A stretch of 64,000 nt of DNA from Pseudomonas pseudonitroreducens (GTDB lineage Bacteria > Pseudomonadota > Gammaproteobacteria > Pseudomonadales > Pseudomonadaceae), in assembly GCF_021603645.1 (NCBI RefSeq), contig NZ_BQHJ01000004.1, positions 124,001 to 188,000 on the forward strand, given 5' to 3'. The notes under the pieces are model-generated. The model saw nothing but the letters and a program-made list of their open reading frames with translations. It was not told the DNA's origin and did no database searches. Both the position numbers and the translations under genes were made by a program. Below, in pieces: positions 1 through 8,316 of this stretch; the stretch's first letter is position 1, and each line of letters opens with the position of its first letter.

Positions 1-324
1 ACCTTCAACGCCTCCATCGGCGCTGTCACCTACAAGGACGCCGACACCGGCGGCGGTTCCCTGGTCCTGCAGGGTATCCACCTGCCGAGCGTAACCATCG
101 CCGACAACGCCCCGATGACCGTTGACGTGGTCACCACCAGCATCACCCCGTCCGGTGGCGGCACCGCTGTTGCAACCCAGCAGCTGGCCATCGGCCTGCC
201 CACCGTGACCGGCGACGTCACCATCGACGCCGTCAAGGTTGGCACCACTGGAGCCAGCATTGGCTCGCTGACCGTTTCCAACCTGAACCTGGCCGGTTCG
301 ACCGTGAAGGTCTGGGGTCACTGA
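1..324 (+). CDS. C-terminal part of a beta-rich, possibly exported protein (FilA/DUF6160-like)
   Basis: The reading frame is open from base 1 to a TGA at 322-324, so the N-terminus lies outside the window. The visible 107 residues are made of short Val/Thr/Gly/Asn/Ser-rich beta-strand-like stretches with hardly any charge or Cys and end in NLNLAGSTVKVWGH. This composition fits an extracellular or surface beta-sheet protein. It is the first visible gene of a co-directional run with a C39 peptidase, two outer-membrane barrels and a FilE-like protein, so it may be the exported or assembled product of that system. The family assignment rests on context and remembered resemblance to the first gene of Acinetobacter fil clusters; the function is inferred. 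Confidence 0.6.
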   Translation, partial: TFNASIGAVTYKDADTGGGSLVLQGIHLPSVTIADNAPMTVDVVTTSITPSGGGTAVATQQLAIGLPTVTGDVTIDAVKVGTTGASIGSLTVSNLNLAGSTVKVWGH

Positions 325-401
325 TCCCGAGGTTGTACGCGCGGTAACCCTTGCCGGCGCCTGCCGGCAAGGTTCTTCCAGGATTGAAGAGAGGGGGCTG
401 G

Positions 402-1163
402 ATGTTCGAGATTCTGCTGGGAAGCCTGCTGGGCCTGTTCGGTTTTACCCAGGCCGTGGATACCAAGCCGCAACAGCAAGGCACAGTGAACATCTCGCAG
501 CCGCTCACGCCCAACGGTCCCTTCCGCGAATCGGTCCAGCTCGAACCGATGAGCCAGGTGCAGTTCCGCAACGTCATCCGCCAGGCCTACGACTACAGCT
601 GCGGCTCGGCGGCGTTGACCACGCTGCTGGACTACTACCTGGGCCGCAACCTGGAGGAGCGTCAGGTCATGGAAGGCCTGATCAAGTACGGCGAGGCCGA
701 CAAGATCGTCCAGCGCCGTGGCTTCTCGCTTCTGGACATGAAGCGCTACGCCGCCGCACTCGGCTACAAGAGTGGCGGCTTCCGTGCCGAGTTCTCCGAC
801 CTGGACTCGCTCGAACACCCGGCGCTGGTGCCGATCCACTATGCCGGTTTCAAGCATTTCGTCGTGGTCCGCGACGTCTACAACGACCACGTTTTCGTTG
901 CCGATCCTGCCTTGGGCAACATCAGTTTCACCCGCGCCCGTTTCGAAGAGATCTGGGACCAGAACGTGCTCTTCGTCATCTACCCCAGCGGCCAGGAGCC
1001 CAAGAACGCCCTGGAGCTGCGCGAGGCCGACCTGCGCCTGGTGGATGACCGCACCGTCAGCCTGCTGGCGTTCCGTGAGTTTCCGGAGATGAGCAAGATC
1101 ACCCAGAACCAGATTGGCGAAGCCGCCACCAATGGAGATGTCCAGTACATCCGGCGCAAGTGA
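402..1163 (+). CDS. C39 family cysteine peptidase, periplasmic
   Basis: The product has 253 residues from the ATG at 402, preceded by a strong ribosome site (AGAGGGG); an upstream in-frame start at 351 has none. A hydrophobic N-terminus (residues 1-18) looks like a signal peptide. A papain-like C39 core is visible: catalytic Cys67 in YDYSCGSAAL, His152 in FKHFVVV and Asp168 in VADPALG. Unlike bacteriocin exporters it has no ABC-transporter domains, so it is a stand-alone C39 enzyme like FapD of the Pseudomonas functional-amyloid operon. It follows the beta-rich gene by 77 bases and precedes two barrel genes, which suggests it processes or guards the exported product. The substrate is unknown. 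Confidence 0.85.
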   Translation: MFEILLGSLLGLFGFTQAVDTKPQQQGTVNISQPLTPNGPFRESVQLEPMSQVQFRNVIRQAYDYSCGSAALTTLLDYYLGRNLEERQVMEGLIKYGEADKIVQRRGFSLLDMKRYAAALGYKSGGFRAEFSDLDSLEHPALVPIHYAGFKHFVVVRDVYNDHVFVADPALGNISFTRARFEEIWDQNVLFVIYPSGQEPKNALELREADLRLVDDRTVSLLAFREFPEMSKITQNQIGEAATNGDVQYIRRK

Positions 1164-1211
1164 CCGCCCGATCGGCCCATACGAATAAGAACAAGACCAG
1201 GGGATAGCAAC

Positions 1212-2216
1212 ATGGATTTCAAGGGGTTTGCGTGCGTTGCCGCTCTGGCCCTGCTGGCAAGTACCAGCGCCATCGCCGAAGAAGCGACAACCGAAGACGC
1301 GCGTGATGCGCTGGCCAAGAAGGACACCGACGCCGACAGCGCCAAGGCGCTGGAGCAGGTATTCCAGGCCGCCGAGAAGAGCTACACCCTGCTCAAGAAG
1401 GGTGAGCGCCAGCTGACCTACGGCTTTGACTACACCCTGATGCGCGACACGCGCCTGCAGGCCGTGCGCAGTGGCGAGAACGTCTACAGCGTACTGGCCC
1501 AGAGCGAGGCGCAGCACACCTTCACCAACTCCTTCACCTTCGACTACGGCATCTGGGACAACCTGACCTTCAGCATGCGTCTGCCGTTCGTGGCCAAGTA
1601 CGACACCGAGCGCGACATCCATGCCTACAGCCTCGGTGACATTTCCGCGACGCTGCGCTGGCAGCCCTGGGCCGCGAGTCGTGGCCGGCCGGTCACCACG
1701 CTCTATGCGACGCTCGGCCTGCCCACCGGCGACAGCCCCTACAAGGGCAATGTGCAGGACGATGTCTCCACCGGCGCTGGTTACTACAGTCTCGGCGCCG
1801 GGGCCAACATGTCCTACGTGATCGATCCGGTCGTGCTCTACGGCTCGCTCGGTTACACCTACAACATGAAGGTCGACGACATCCACCAGAACCAGTTCGG
1901 CGAAGAGCTGGAGAAGGTGGTGCCGGGCGATACCCTCAACTTCGCCATGGGCATGGCGTACGCGCTGTCCTACGACGTTTCCTTGGCCACCTCGTACCAG
2001 ATGGCCTACTCGTTCAAGAACAAGTACTACTTCAATGACCGCACGGTCGAGGCGCCCGAGCAGACCAGCGCGATCATGAACTTCTCGCTCGGCCTGCGAA
2101 CATCGCCGGACTACATCGTCAACGTGAACGCCGGTTTCGGTCTGACCGAAGACTCGCCGGATGTACTGCTGGGGGTTTCCCTGCCCCTGGATATCCAAGG
2201 CCTCAAAGCCCAGTAA
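1212..2216 (+). CDS. outer-membrane beta-barrel protein, transporter-like
   Basis: The protein has 334 residues. The start at 1212 follows AGGGGATAGCAAC. A signal peptide ends near residue 22 (AIA then EE). A short charged helical region (about 23-65) is followed by alternating amphipathic strands rich in Tyr/Phe/Gly to the end, typical of an outer-membrane barrel of the phenol meta-pathway or transporter type. It is the third gene of the operon, 48 bases after the C39 peptidase and 18 bases before the FadL-like barrel. A role as export or anchoring channel for the first gene's product is inferred from context; no specific family motif was recognised. Confidence 0.7.
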   Translation: MDFKGFACVAALALLASTSAIAEEATTEDARDALAKKDTDADSAKALEQVFQAAEKSYTLLKKGERQLTYGFDYTLMRDTRLQAVRSGENVYSVLAQSEAQHTFTNSFTFDYGIWDNLTFSMRLPFVAKYDTERDIHAYSLGDISATLRWQPWAASRGRPVTTLYATLGLPTGDSPYKGNVQDDVSTGAGYYSLGAGANMSYVIDPVVLYGSLGYTYNMKVDDIHQNQFGEELEKVVPGDTLNFAMGMAYALSYDVSLATSYQMAYSFKNKYYFNDRTVEAPEQTSAIMNFSLGLRTSPDYIVNVNAGFGLTEDSPDVLLGVSLPLDIQGLKAQ

Positions 2217-2234
2217 CCGACGAGCGATCACCAC

Positions 2235-3833
2235 ATGACTATGCGCATTTCGCCCCTCGCGGTGGCGATGGCAGGGGTAGGGTTTGGCTGGGCGACGCTC
2301 GCCCAGGCCCAGTTGGCCAACGACCTGACCATCGGCAACCCCAAGGCCATGGCCATGGCCAACGCGGTCACGGCCGACTCCACCGGTATCGATGCGGTGC
2401 ACTACAACCCCGCTGCCCTGACCAAGCTCAAGGGCCGCCAGACCCAGATCAAGCTGATCACCGGGGTCATGGATATCCGCGCGGGCTTCAAGGCGCCGCC
2501 GGACTACGGCTCCTCGGCATTCGGCCTGGACGACGATCCGGTGGCCGGCGAGAACAGCCGTACCCTGACGCCGACCATGTACCTGCCGGGCCTCGGCGGC
2601 ATGACCGACATGCCGCTGCTGGTGGCTCCGCTGGCGGGCCTGTCGATCAACCCGCCGGGCTCCAAATTCACCTTCGCCACCAACGTCTACGCCCCCCAGG
2701 CGCTGGGCTATTCGCGTGATTCCGACAGTGACCCGGCGCGCTATGAAGGCCGCCGCGTCTCGCTGCAACGCATCACCTACTTCTCGCCATCGGTGGGCTA
2801 CGAGGTCAACGACGACCTGTCGGTGGGGCTGAGCGTCGGCTTCTCGCACCAGGCCATGGCGCTGGATACCGACTTCCGCAACCCGGGCCTGCTCACGGGG
2901 CTGTTGCAGACCCTGCACGACACCACCTGCGTGCCCGGCGCCCAGGAAATCGTCGAGCTGGTGTTCAACGTCTGCGGCGGGCGCATCGGCCCCTATGATT
3001 CGCTGGCCAACCTCAAGCTGGACATGCAGCAGACCCTCTCGCCGAGTTTCAACCTGGGCGTGCTCTGGGAACCCTATGACTGGCTCGCCTGGGGCGCGAC
3101 CTACCAGAGCGAGTCGCGCATGCACCTCAAGGGCAAGTACCGCGTCGACTACACCAAGGACTGGCAGGGCTTCTGGTCTGGCATGCAGAGTTCGGTGTTC
3201 GGCGCCTTCCTCAGCCCGCTGTTCCCCTATGGCAACGCCGAGGAAGAACACGGCGTGGCGACGCTGAACATGGTCAACCCGGACAGCTTCTCCACTGGCA
3301 TCAAGGTGCGCCCGTTCGACAAGTGGCAGTTCAACTTCGACCTGAAGTGGACCGACTACAGCGACTGGAACAAACTGGAAATCGAGTTCGACAAGGAGCT
3401 CGACCTGCTGCGCATCGCCAAGAACTTCGCGCCCAACGGCGCCACCGACCACAGCATCATCCTCGACCGTGGTTACCAGGACACCTGGAGCTACGCCATG
3501 GGCGTGCAGTACGACGTCAACGACCGCCTGCAACTGCGTGCAGGCTACGAGTACCGCCCCTCGGCGATTCCCAAGGACAAGGCCGACGCCCTGGTGCCGA
3601 TTGGCGACGCCGACCTCTATGGTCTGGGCCTGGGCTACCAGTGGGACAAGGACACGGTGATCGACCTGGGCTTCAACTATTTCGTCTCCAAGCAGAGCAT
3701 CAAGGCGGGCAGCAGCTGCAACATCAACTGCACCGGCATCGACAACCTGGTCTACAACCCTTATGCCGGCCTCGACGTCAGCACCACGGTGAAGGCATAC
3801 GTCTTCGCCATGACTTACCGCACCACCTTCTGA
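2235..3833 (+). CDS. OmpP1/FadL-family outer-membrane protein
   Basis: The protein has 532 residues, longer than FadL itself (about 420-450 mature). The signal peptide ends near residue 25 (AQA then QL). The N-terminal part carries the FadL hallmark HYNPAAL (58-62) after the conserved Gly/Ala/Asp-rich segment, and the rest alternates amphipathic strands with aromatic girdles. Two Cys pairs (around residues 230-245 and near 495) probably form loop disulfides. FadL proteins move hydrophobic molecules laterally through the outer membrane. Here the gene sits between a second barrel and a FilE-like protein rather than with beta-oxidation genes, so a role in the surface system is plausible. An alternative ATG lies two codons downstream. 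Confidence 0.8.
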   Translation: MTMRISPLAVAMAGVGFGWATLAQAQLANDLTIGNPKAMAMANAVTADSTGIDAVHYNPAALTKLKGRQTQIKLITGVMDIRAGFKAPPDYGSSAFGLDDDPVAGENSRTLTPTMYLPGLGGMTDMPLLVAPLAGLSINPPGSKFTFATNVYAPQALGYSRDSDSDPARYEGRRVSLQRITYFSPSVGYEVNDDLSVGLSVGFSHQAMALDTDFRNPGLLTGLLQTLHDTTCVPGAQEIVELVFNVCGGRIGPYDSLANLKLDMQQTLSPSFNLGVLWEPYDWLAWGATYQSESRMHLKGKYRVDYTKDWQGFWSGMQSSVFGAFLSPLFPYGNAEEEHGVATLNMVNPDSFSTGIKVRPFDKWQFNFDLKWTDYSDWNKLEIEFDKELDLLRIAKNFAPNGATDHSIILDRGYQDTWSYAMGVQYDVNDRLQLRAGYEYRPSAIPKDKADALVPIGDADLYGLGLGYQWDKDTVIDLGFNYFVSKQSIKAGSSCNINCTGIDNLVYNPYAGLDVSTTVKAYVFAMTYRTTF

Positions 3834-3843
3834 GGGCGAGAAT

Positions 3844-5025
3844 ATGAGCAGGCTGACCCTCCTGATTTCCTGCTGCGCCGCCATCGGCCTGAGTGCCTCG
3901 GCGCAGGCTGCCAGCGGCCGTTACCTGTCGTGGATCGACGACAGCGGCCAGGTGCACAACACCTTCGTCGACGCCAATTACGCCCAGCAGCAGCGCCAGG
4001 CGGACAAGCGCATCGACCAGAGCGATCGTGCGCGGCTGATCGACCTCAGCGCCACGCAATGGCCGGGCAGCCGGCCGGCGGGGGAAAGCAAGCGGCGCTA
4101 CTTCACCTGGGTCGACGCCCAGGGCAACCTGCAGAACAGCTTCTACGCCGCCGGCCAGGTAGCGCCCGGTCGCGCCGACTATGTGCTGCCCAATGGCGAC
4201 CATTCCTCCGAGTACATCGATGCCGAATCCTATGAGGATCGCGGCTTCGTCCGCAGCGAGAACGGCAGCCCGTACTTCACCTGGGTCGACGACAAGGGCC
4301 AGGTACGCAACTCGCCGATCACCGCGGAGCAGCGCGGCGAAACTTTCCGTCGGGGCGAGCAGGGCGGCAGCAACATCGCCTTCACCGAAGGCCGCCAGAT
4401 CGACCTGAAGGCGCGCCCGAACAACCTGCCGGGGCTCGATGGCGCGGGCGAACAGACCGATGCCATGAAGGCGTTGCTCAAGGGTAGCGGCAAGACCCTG
4501 GATGACCTCTACGTCGACCTGCAGCGGCGCTGCTGCGACCAGATGGGGGATGGCGATTTTACCGAGCTGTCGGCGGAGGAGCCGCGCTATGAAGAGCTGA
4601 ACAAGTTCTCGCCGAGCTTCGACTTCCCCATGGGCAAGAGCTATTTCGTCGCGATGAAGCTGCCCAGCTCCCAGCGCGTCTACGGCTTGCGCGTGCGCAG
4701 CTTCGCCAATCACCAGGTGGTCTACCCATCGCTGCTGTTCCTGGATGAACAGAAGCGCCCGACCCGGCTGGTGAGCGACGCGGTGTACAAGCTCAATCCG
4801 GAAACCTGGTACCGCTACGCCTTCATCGAGGGCACGGTACCGGTGCGCGCCAACCAGGGTGAGCGCTACGTGTTGCTGCTCACCACCGACGAGGACCGCA
4901 GCCTGCAGACCCTCGACAACAAGCCCTACAAGCGCCCGCTGGAAGACCTGGCGGTGAACGAGGCGGGGATGAAGGTGCGCGAGCACGGCGACCAGGGCGG
5001 CTTCGAGCTGGCCGTGGTGCGATGA
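3844..5025 (+). CDS. FilE-like periplasmic protein: three DUF4124-like repeats plus MalM-like C-terminal domain
   Basis: The protein has 393 residues with a signal peptide ending near residue 22. Three copies of an aromatic-(S/T)W(I/V)D..G...N(T/S) motif are centred on Trp30, Trp89 and Trp148, exactly 59 residues apart; each resembles the DUF4124 type of periplasmic repeat. The second half (about 220-393) contains a CC pair, GKSYFVAMKLP, a LLFLDEQKRPTRL strand and a YVLLLTT strand, the pattern I associate with MalM-like domains. It is the last gene of the operon, 10 bases after the FadL-like gene. Proteins of this context in Acinetobacter are annotated as putative pilus assembly protein FilE. 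The molecular function is unknown. Confidence 0.65.
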   Translation: MSRLTLLISCCAAIGLSASAQAASGRYLSWIDDSGQVHNTFVDANYAQQQRQADKRIDQSDRARLIDLSATQWPGSRPAGESKRRYFTWVDAQGNLQNSFYAAGQVAPGRADYVLPNGDHSSEYIDAESYEDRGFVRSENGSPYFTWVDDKGQVRNSPITAEQRGETFRRGEQGGSNIAFTEGRQIDLKARPNNLPGLDGAGEQTDAMKALLKGSGKTLDDLYVDLQRRCCDQMGDGDFTELSAEEPRYEELNKFSPSFDFPMGKSYFVAMKLPSSQRVYGLRVRSFANHQVVYPSLLFLDEQKRPTRLVSDAVYKLNPETWYRYAFIEGTVPVRANQGERYVLLLTTDEDRSLQTLDNKPYKRPLEDLAVNEAGMKVREHGDQGGFELAVVR

Positions 5026-5050
5026 GCTGTGCACGGGGTCGATGCTTTTC

Positions 5051-5088
5051 GTAGGACCGAGGGGGACGCCTAGTTCTTGCTCGCGAAC
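5051..5088. repeat. REP-like half element
   Basis: A GTAGGACCGAGGGGGACGCC block followed by TTGCTCGCGAAC. It is nearly identical to the left half of the fuller element at 39266-39358, but the inverted right half is absent here. Confidence 0.7.
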
Positions 5089-5098
5089 CGCCCAGTTG

Positions 5099-5176
5099 CG
5101 TAGGGCGCATAACGCGTCAGCGTTATCCGCCATAGAGTTTCCGGCGGATAACCTGTTCCAGGTTATGCGCCCTACG
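5099..5176. repeat. nested palindromic intergenic repeat
   Basis: The outer arms CGTAGGGCGCATAAC (5099-5113) and its reverse complement (5162-5176) enclose inner arms GTTATCCGCC (5122-5131) and its complement (5143-5152). This is the second common Pseudomonas intergenic repeat type. It sits directly between the REP half element and a terminator. Confidence 0.75.
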
Positions 5177-5200
5177 GGATTGCAGCGCAGCGGCTGCCCA

Positions 5201-5232
5201 TGAAAAAGCCCGGCATTCGCCGGGCTTTTTCA
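5201..5232. terminator. bidirectional terminator between the fil-like and rlo operons
   Basis: TGAAAAAGCCCGGC / GCCGGGCTTTTTCA hairpin with T-runs on both strands, placed between convergent genes. Confidence 0.85.
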
Positions 5233-5246
5233 TGGGTCAGGGCGCC

Positions 5247-6233
5247 TCAGACTTCCTTCGGATGCACGTGGCCGAAGAGCTGCTGGGAGAAGCGCACGCG
5301 CTCTTCCACCGTCTCCTTCACGCCCTTGCCCTCCAGCTCGGCGAGGTGCGCCTCGACGGCATGGGTGCGCAGGGTCAGGCCGCAGTCGTTGGCGATCTGG
5401 ATGTTCAGGCCGGGGCGGGCGTTGAGTTCGAGGATCAGCGGGCCCTTGTCCTGGTCCAGCACCATGTCCACGCCGATGTAGCCCAGGCCGCAGAGTTCAT
5501 AGCAGCCGGCGGCGAGCTTCATGAAGCCGTCCCAGTTGGGCAGTTGCACGCCATCCACCGCATTGGTGGTGTCCGGGTGCTTGCTGATCTTGTTGTTCAG
5601 CCAGGTGCCGCGCAGCGTGAGGCCGGTGGCCAGGTCCACACCCACGCCGATGGCGCCCTGGTGCAGGTTGGCCTTGCCGTTGGACTGGCGGGTCGGCAGG
5701 CGCAGCATCGCCATCACCGGGTAGCCCATCAGCACGATGATGCGGATGTCCGGCACGCCTTCGTAGCTGATGCTCTTGAATATCTGGTCCGGGGTCACCC
5801 GGTACTCGATCAGTGCGCGGTCGCGGTGGCCGCCCAGGGAGTACAGGCCGGTAAGGATGCTCGACAGCTGGTGCTCGATTTCCTCATGGCTGATGATCCG
5901 CCCGGAGACCGTCTTGTAGCGTTCCTCGAAGCGGTCGGCGATCACCAGGATGCCGTCGCCGCCGGCGCCCTGCGCCGGCTTGATGACGAAGTCGCTGCGC
6001 TCGCCGATGATTTCCGGCAGGCGTTCGATCTCCTTCTCGGTGGAGATGATCCCGTACATTTCCGGTACGTGGATGCCCGCTTCGATGGCGCGCTGCTTGG
6101 TGATGATCTTGTCATCGACGATCGGGTACAGGTGCCGCTGGTTGTACTTGAGCACGTAGTCCGCGTTGCGTCGGTTGATGCCCATGATGCCTTTGGCTTC
6201 CAGGGCTTTCCATCGCTTGATCAGGCCGAACAT
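5247..6233 (-). CDS. alpha-L-glutamate ligase-like ATP-grasp protein (PA1766-like)
   Basis: The protein has 328 residues. It shows ATP-grasp features of the RimK/glutamate-ligase type: DFVIKPAQGAGGDGILV (ATP-binding lid), IDDKIITKQ-like segments, a Glu-rich central part and a C-terminal LILELNARPGLN metal-binding strand. It is the last gene of a three-gene unit, 3 bases after the transglutaminase-like membrane protein. No signal peptide is seen, so it acts in the cytoplasm. RimK-like ligases add amino acids to protein or peptide carboxylates; this enzyme's substrate is unknown. In P. aeruginosa the equivalent unit is linked to osmotic-stress tolerance (rlo genes), which I recall only from annotation. 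Confidence 0.8.
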   Translation of the reverse strand: MFGLIKRWKALEAKGIMGINRRNADYVLKYNQRHLYPIVDDKIITKQRAIEAGIHVPEMYGIISTEKEIERLPEIIGERSDFVIKPAQGAGGDGILVIADRFEERYKTVSGRIISHEEIEHQLSSILTGLYSLGGHRDRALIEYRVTPDQIFKSISYEGVPDIRIIVLMGYPVMAMLRLPTRQSNGKANLHQGAIGVGVDLATGLTLRGTWLNNKISKHPDTTNAVDGVQLPNWDGFMKLAAGCYELCGLGYIGVDMVLDQDKGPLILELNARPGLNIQIANDCGLTLRTHAVEAHLAELEGKGVKETVEERVRFSQQLFGHVHPKEV

Positions 6234-6236
6234 GGC

Positions 6237-7769
6237 TTAGTCCTTGAGGAAGGCTTTGAAGCGGAACAGTTCGGTCAGGCGGTACCCGCGGTAGCGACCC
6301 ATCGCCAGCATGAACGACACCAGAATCAGCAGCACGGCCGGGAAGGTGAACACGAAGTACACCAGCTCCGGTACGCGCATCAGGATGTGCGCCAGGGCGG
6401 CGGCGAACAGGGTGCCGATGGCGGCCTTCATGGCGTGGGCGGCGCCGCGCTCTTCCCAGGTGATCGACAGGCGTTCGATGCTCATGGTCAGGATCACCAT
6501 CGGGAACAGGGCGACCGACAGGCCACTCTCGAAACCGAGCTTGTGGCTGAGCAGGCTGATGGCGGCGATCATCACCACCACGAAGGTCAGTACCACCGAC
6601 AGGCGCGGCAGCATCTGCAACTTCAGGTGTTCCAGGTAGGAGCGTAGCGACAGGCCCAGCGCGGTGATCACCGTGAACAGGCCGATACCCCACTGCAGGC
6701 CGGTCTCGCGGAAGGCCAGGGCGATCAGCACCGGGGTGAAGGTACCCAGGGTCTGCAGGCCGATCAGGTTGCGCAGGATCAGGATCACCAGCACGCCAAA
6801 CGGGATCATGATCATGATCTGGAAGGTCTGCTGGGTGGACAGCGGCAGGCCGTACAGCGAGTACTCGAGGAAGGCCGCGTCGGTGTTCTCGTCCGACAGC
6901 TTGGCCAGGCGGATGGCGTTCATCTCGCTGCTGTTGAGGCTGAAGTTGACCGTGGCTTTCTTGCCGCCCTCGATGGACAGCAGGCTCTCGTCACCCAGCC
7001 ACCAGATCAGGCGGTCGTTGGGCAGGCCGCGTTCGCCGGTTTCCGGGTTGAAGTACAGCCACTCCTTGCCGTTGTAACTGCGCAGCCAGAGTTCGGGCTG
7101 CTGCGGCTGGTTGGCGACCAGGCGGATGGTGTGCACGCGCTCCAGCGGCACATGGGCCACGGCGAGCAGGGTCTCGACCACGTGGGAGCGCTTGTCCAGG
7201 CTGGTATCGCCGGCCAGCAGCAGCTTCACGTTGTCGTCATTGAGGTTGTTGGCGCGCTTGATGGCTTCGCTGACGAAGGTCTCGACGTCCGCCGAGTGCT
7301 GGCGGATGGGCGCGATCAGGGCTTCGGCGGCGATCTTGTCCGGGCCTTCCAGGGGCAGGCTGTCGCGGAAGATCGGGCCCTTTTCCTTGGCCTTTTCACT
7401 GGCGCCGGCGTAGCGCTTGGTCAGCACCAGGCGGTAGTAGAGCGTCTGCTGGCCGGTGGCGCGACGCGAGGACCAGGTGACCTTGCGGTTGCCGTCGGAG
7501 CGGTTGATACCCACGCCGTAGTTGTTGGAGACGAAGCTCTCGTTGAGGCTGACGTAGTCCTGGGTCAGCGGCGGCACGAACATCTGCACCTTCACCGGGG
7601 TCTTCGGCGTGGCCACGAACTCGACCTTGGCGTCGATGTTCCACAGGTCGTCGGTCTCGGCCTCGGTCATGGGAATGCCGAGGACGAAGATCTGGTAGGC
7701 CGTGATCGCGACGCCCAGCGTCAGCAGGATGGCGATCAGGACCTTCAGATGCAGGGTAAGAGAGCGCAT
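6237..7769 (-). CDS. inactive-transglutaminase / 7TM membrane protein (PA1767-like, RloB-type)
   Basis: The protein has 510 residues. An N-terminal membrane segment (about 8-30) precedes a large periplasmic part with a transglutaminase-like fold (about 40-290, including a GEWLYFNPETGERG-type segment) and then about seven membrane helices (about 305-500) ending in a short cytoplasmic tail. The transglutaminase part shows no clear Cys-His-Asp triad, matching the inactive form described for this family. It lies between a retropepsin-like protein (4 bases upstream) and an ATP-grasp ligase (3 bases downstream), so the three products probably act on one substrate at the inner membrane. Database annotations call it an osmotic-stress tolerance protein; mechanism unknown. 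Confidence 0.8.
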   Translation of the reverse strand: MRSLTLHLKVLIAILLTLGVAITAYQIFVLGIPMTEAETDDLWNIDAKVEFVATPKTPVKVQMFVPPLTQDYVSLNESFVSNNYGVGINRSDGNRKVTWSSRRATGQQTLYYRLVLTKRYAGASEKAKEKGPIFRDSLPLEGPDKIAAEALIAPIRQHSADVETFVSEAIKRANNLNDDNVKLLLAGDTSLDKRSHVVETLLAVAHVPLERVHTIRLVANQPQQPELWLRSYNGKEWLYFNPETGERGLPNDRLIWWLGDESLLSIEGGKKATVNFSLNSSEMNAIRLAKLSDENTDAAFLEYSLYGLPLSTQQTFQIMIMIPFGVLVILILRNLIGLQTLGTFTPVLIALAFRETGLQWGIGLFTVITALGLSLRSYLEHLKLQMLPRLSVVLTFVVVMIAAISLLSHKLGFESGLSVALFPMVILTMSIERLSITWEERGAAHAMKAAIGTLFAAALAHILMRVPELVYFVFTFPAVLLILVSFMLAMGRYRGYRLTELFRFKAFLKD

Positions 7770-7773
7770 GGGA

Positions 7774-8316
7774 TTACTCGGCAGGTTTCGCTACGGGTTG
7801 GCAGCCGGGCTTGCCGGCAGCGTATTTCAGGCTCGGGTCGACCAGGGCGCCGAAACGCTTGAGCGCGTCGGAGCCGATCAGAAGCGGGTATTGGAAGGCG
7901 CTGCGATCGGTAAGGTTCACTTCGATGGTGCGCAGGGCCTTGCCCATGCACAGCTCCAGTTCGATCACCGGGCGCGCGGTATAGGCCTTGCCTTCGTCGG
8001 GGTCGTAGTCGCCGTGGCGGCGCTTGATCTTGCTGATGCGCGCCAGGGGTTTTTCGATCGGCTGGCTATCGGCGGTGTCGGTGGCCAGGTAGAAGCGCAC
8101 CCAGGTCTCGCCATCACGCTTGAAGCGCTTGATGTCGCGGGCGCTGAGGGAGGCGGTCTTGGCGCCGGTGTCGAGCTTGGCGGCCAGTTCGATGTCCGGG
8201 TCGTTGATCCGGGCGTATTCGTTCAGGCCATAGACGGTCTTGCCGGCAGCGGCGCTGATGCCAGGAAGCAGGAGGATGCTCAGGAAGAGGAGCAGGGCAG
8301 TGGGCTTGAGTCTCAT
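7774..8316 (-). CDS. retropepsin-like aspartic protease (PA1768-like, RloA-type)
   Basis: The protein has 180 residues from the ATG at 8316; the much longer upstream frame has no signal-peptide logic. The signal peptide ends near residue 22. The retropepsin-like motif LDTGAKTASLSA carries the candidate catalytic Asp, and PLLIGSDALKRFGALVDP matches the second conserved block of the family once called ATP-dependent zinc protease. It is the first gene of the rlo-like unit. A periplasmic protease next to an ATP-grasp ligase and a transglutaminase-like membrane protein suggests a peptide-modification or cleavage pathway; the target is unknown. Confidence 0.8.
   Translation of the reverse strand: MRLKPTALLLFLSILLLPGISAAAGKTVYGLNEYARINDPDIELAAKLDTGAKTASLSARDIKRFKRDGETWVRFYLATDTADSQPIEKPLARISKIKRRHGDYDPDEGKAYTARPVIELELCMGKALRTIEVNLTDRSAFQYPLLIGSDALKRFGALVDPSLKYAAGKPGCQPVAKPAE

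Noticed and set aside
318-3884. 1188-codon open frame on the minus strand opposite the fil-like operon
   Set aside because: It is the antisense shadow of four genes with signal peptides and conserved motifs; high GC makes such frames common, and its composition is not protein-like.
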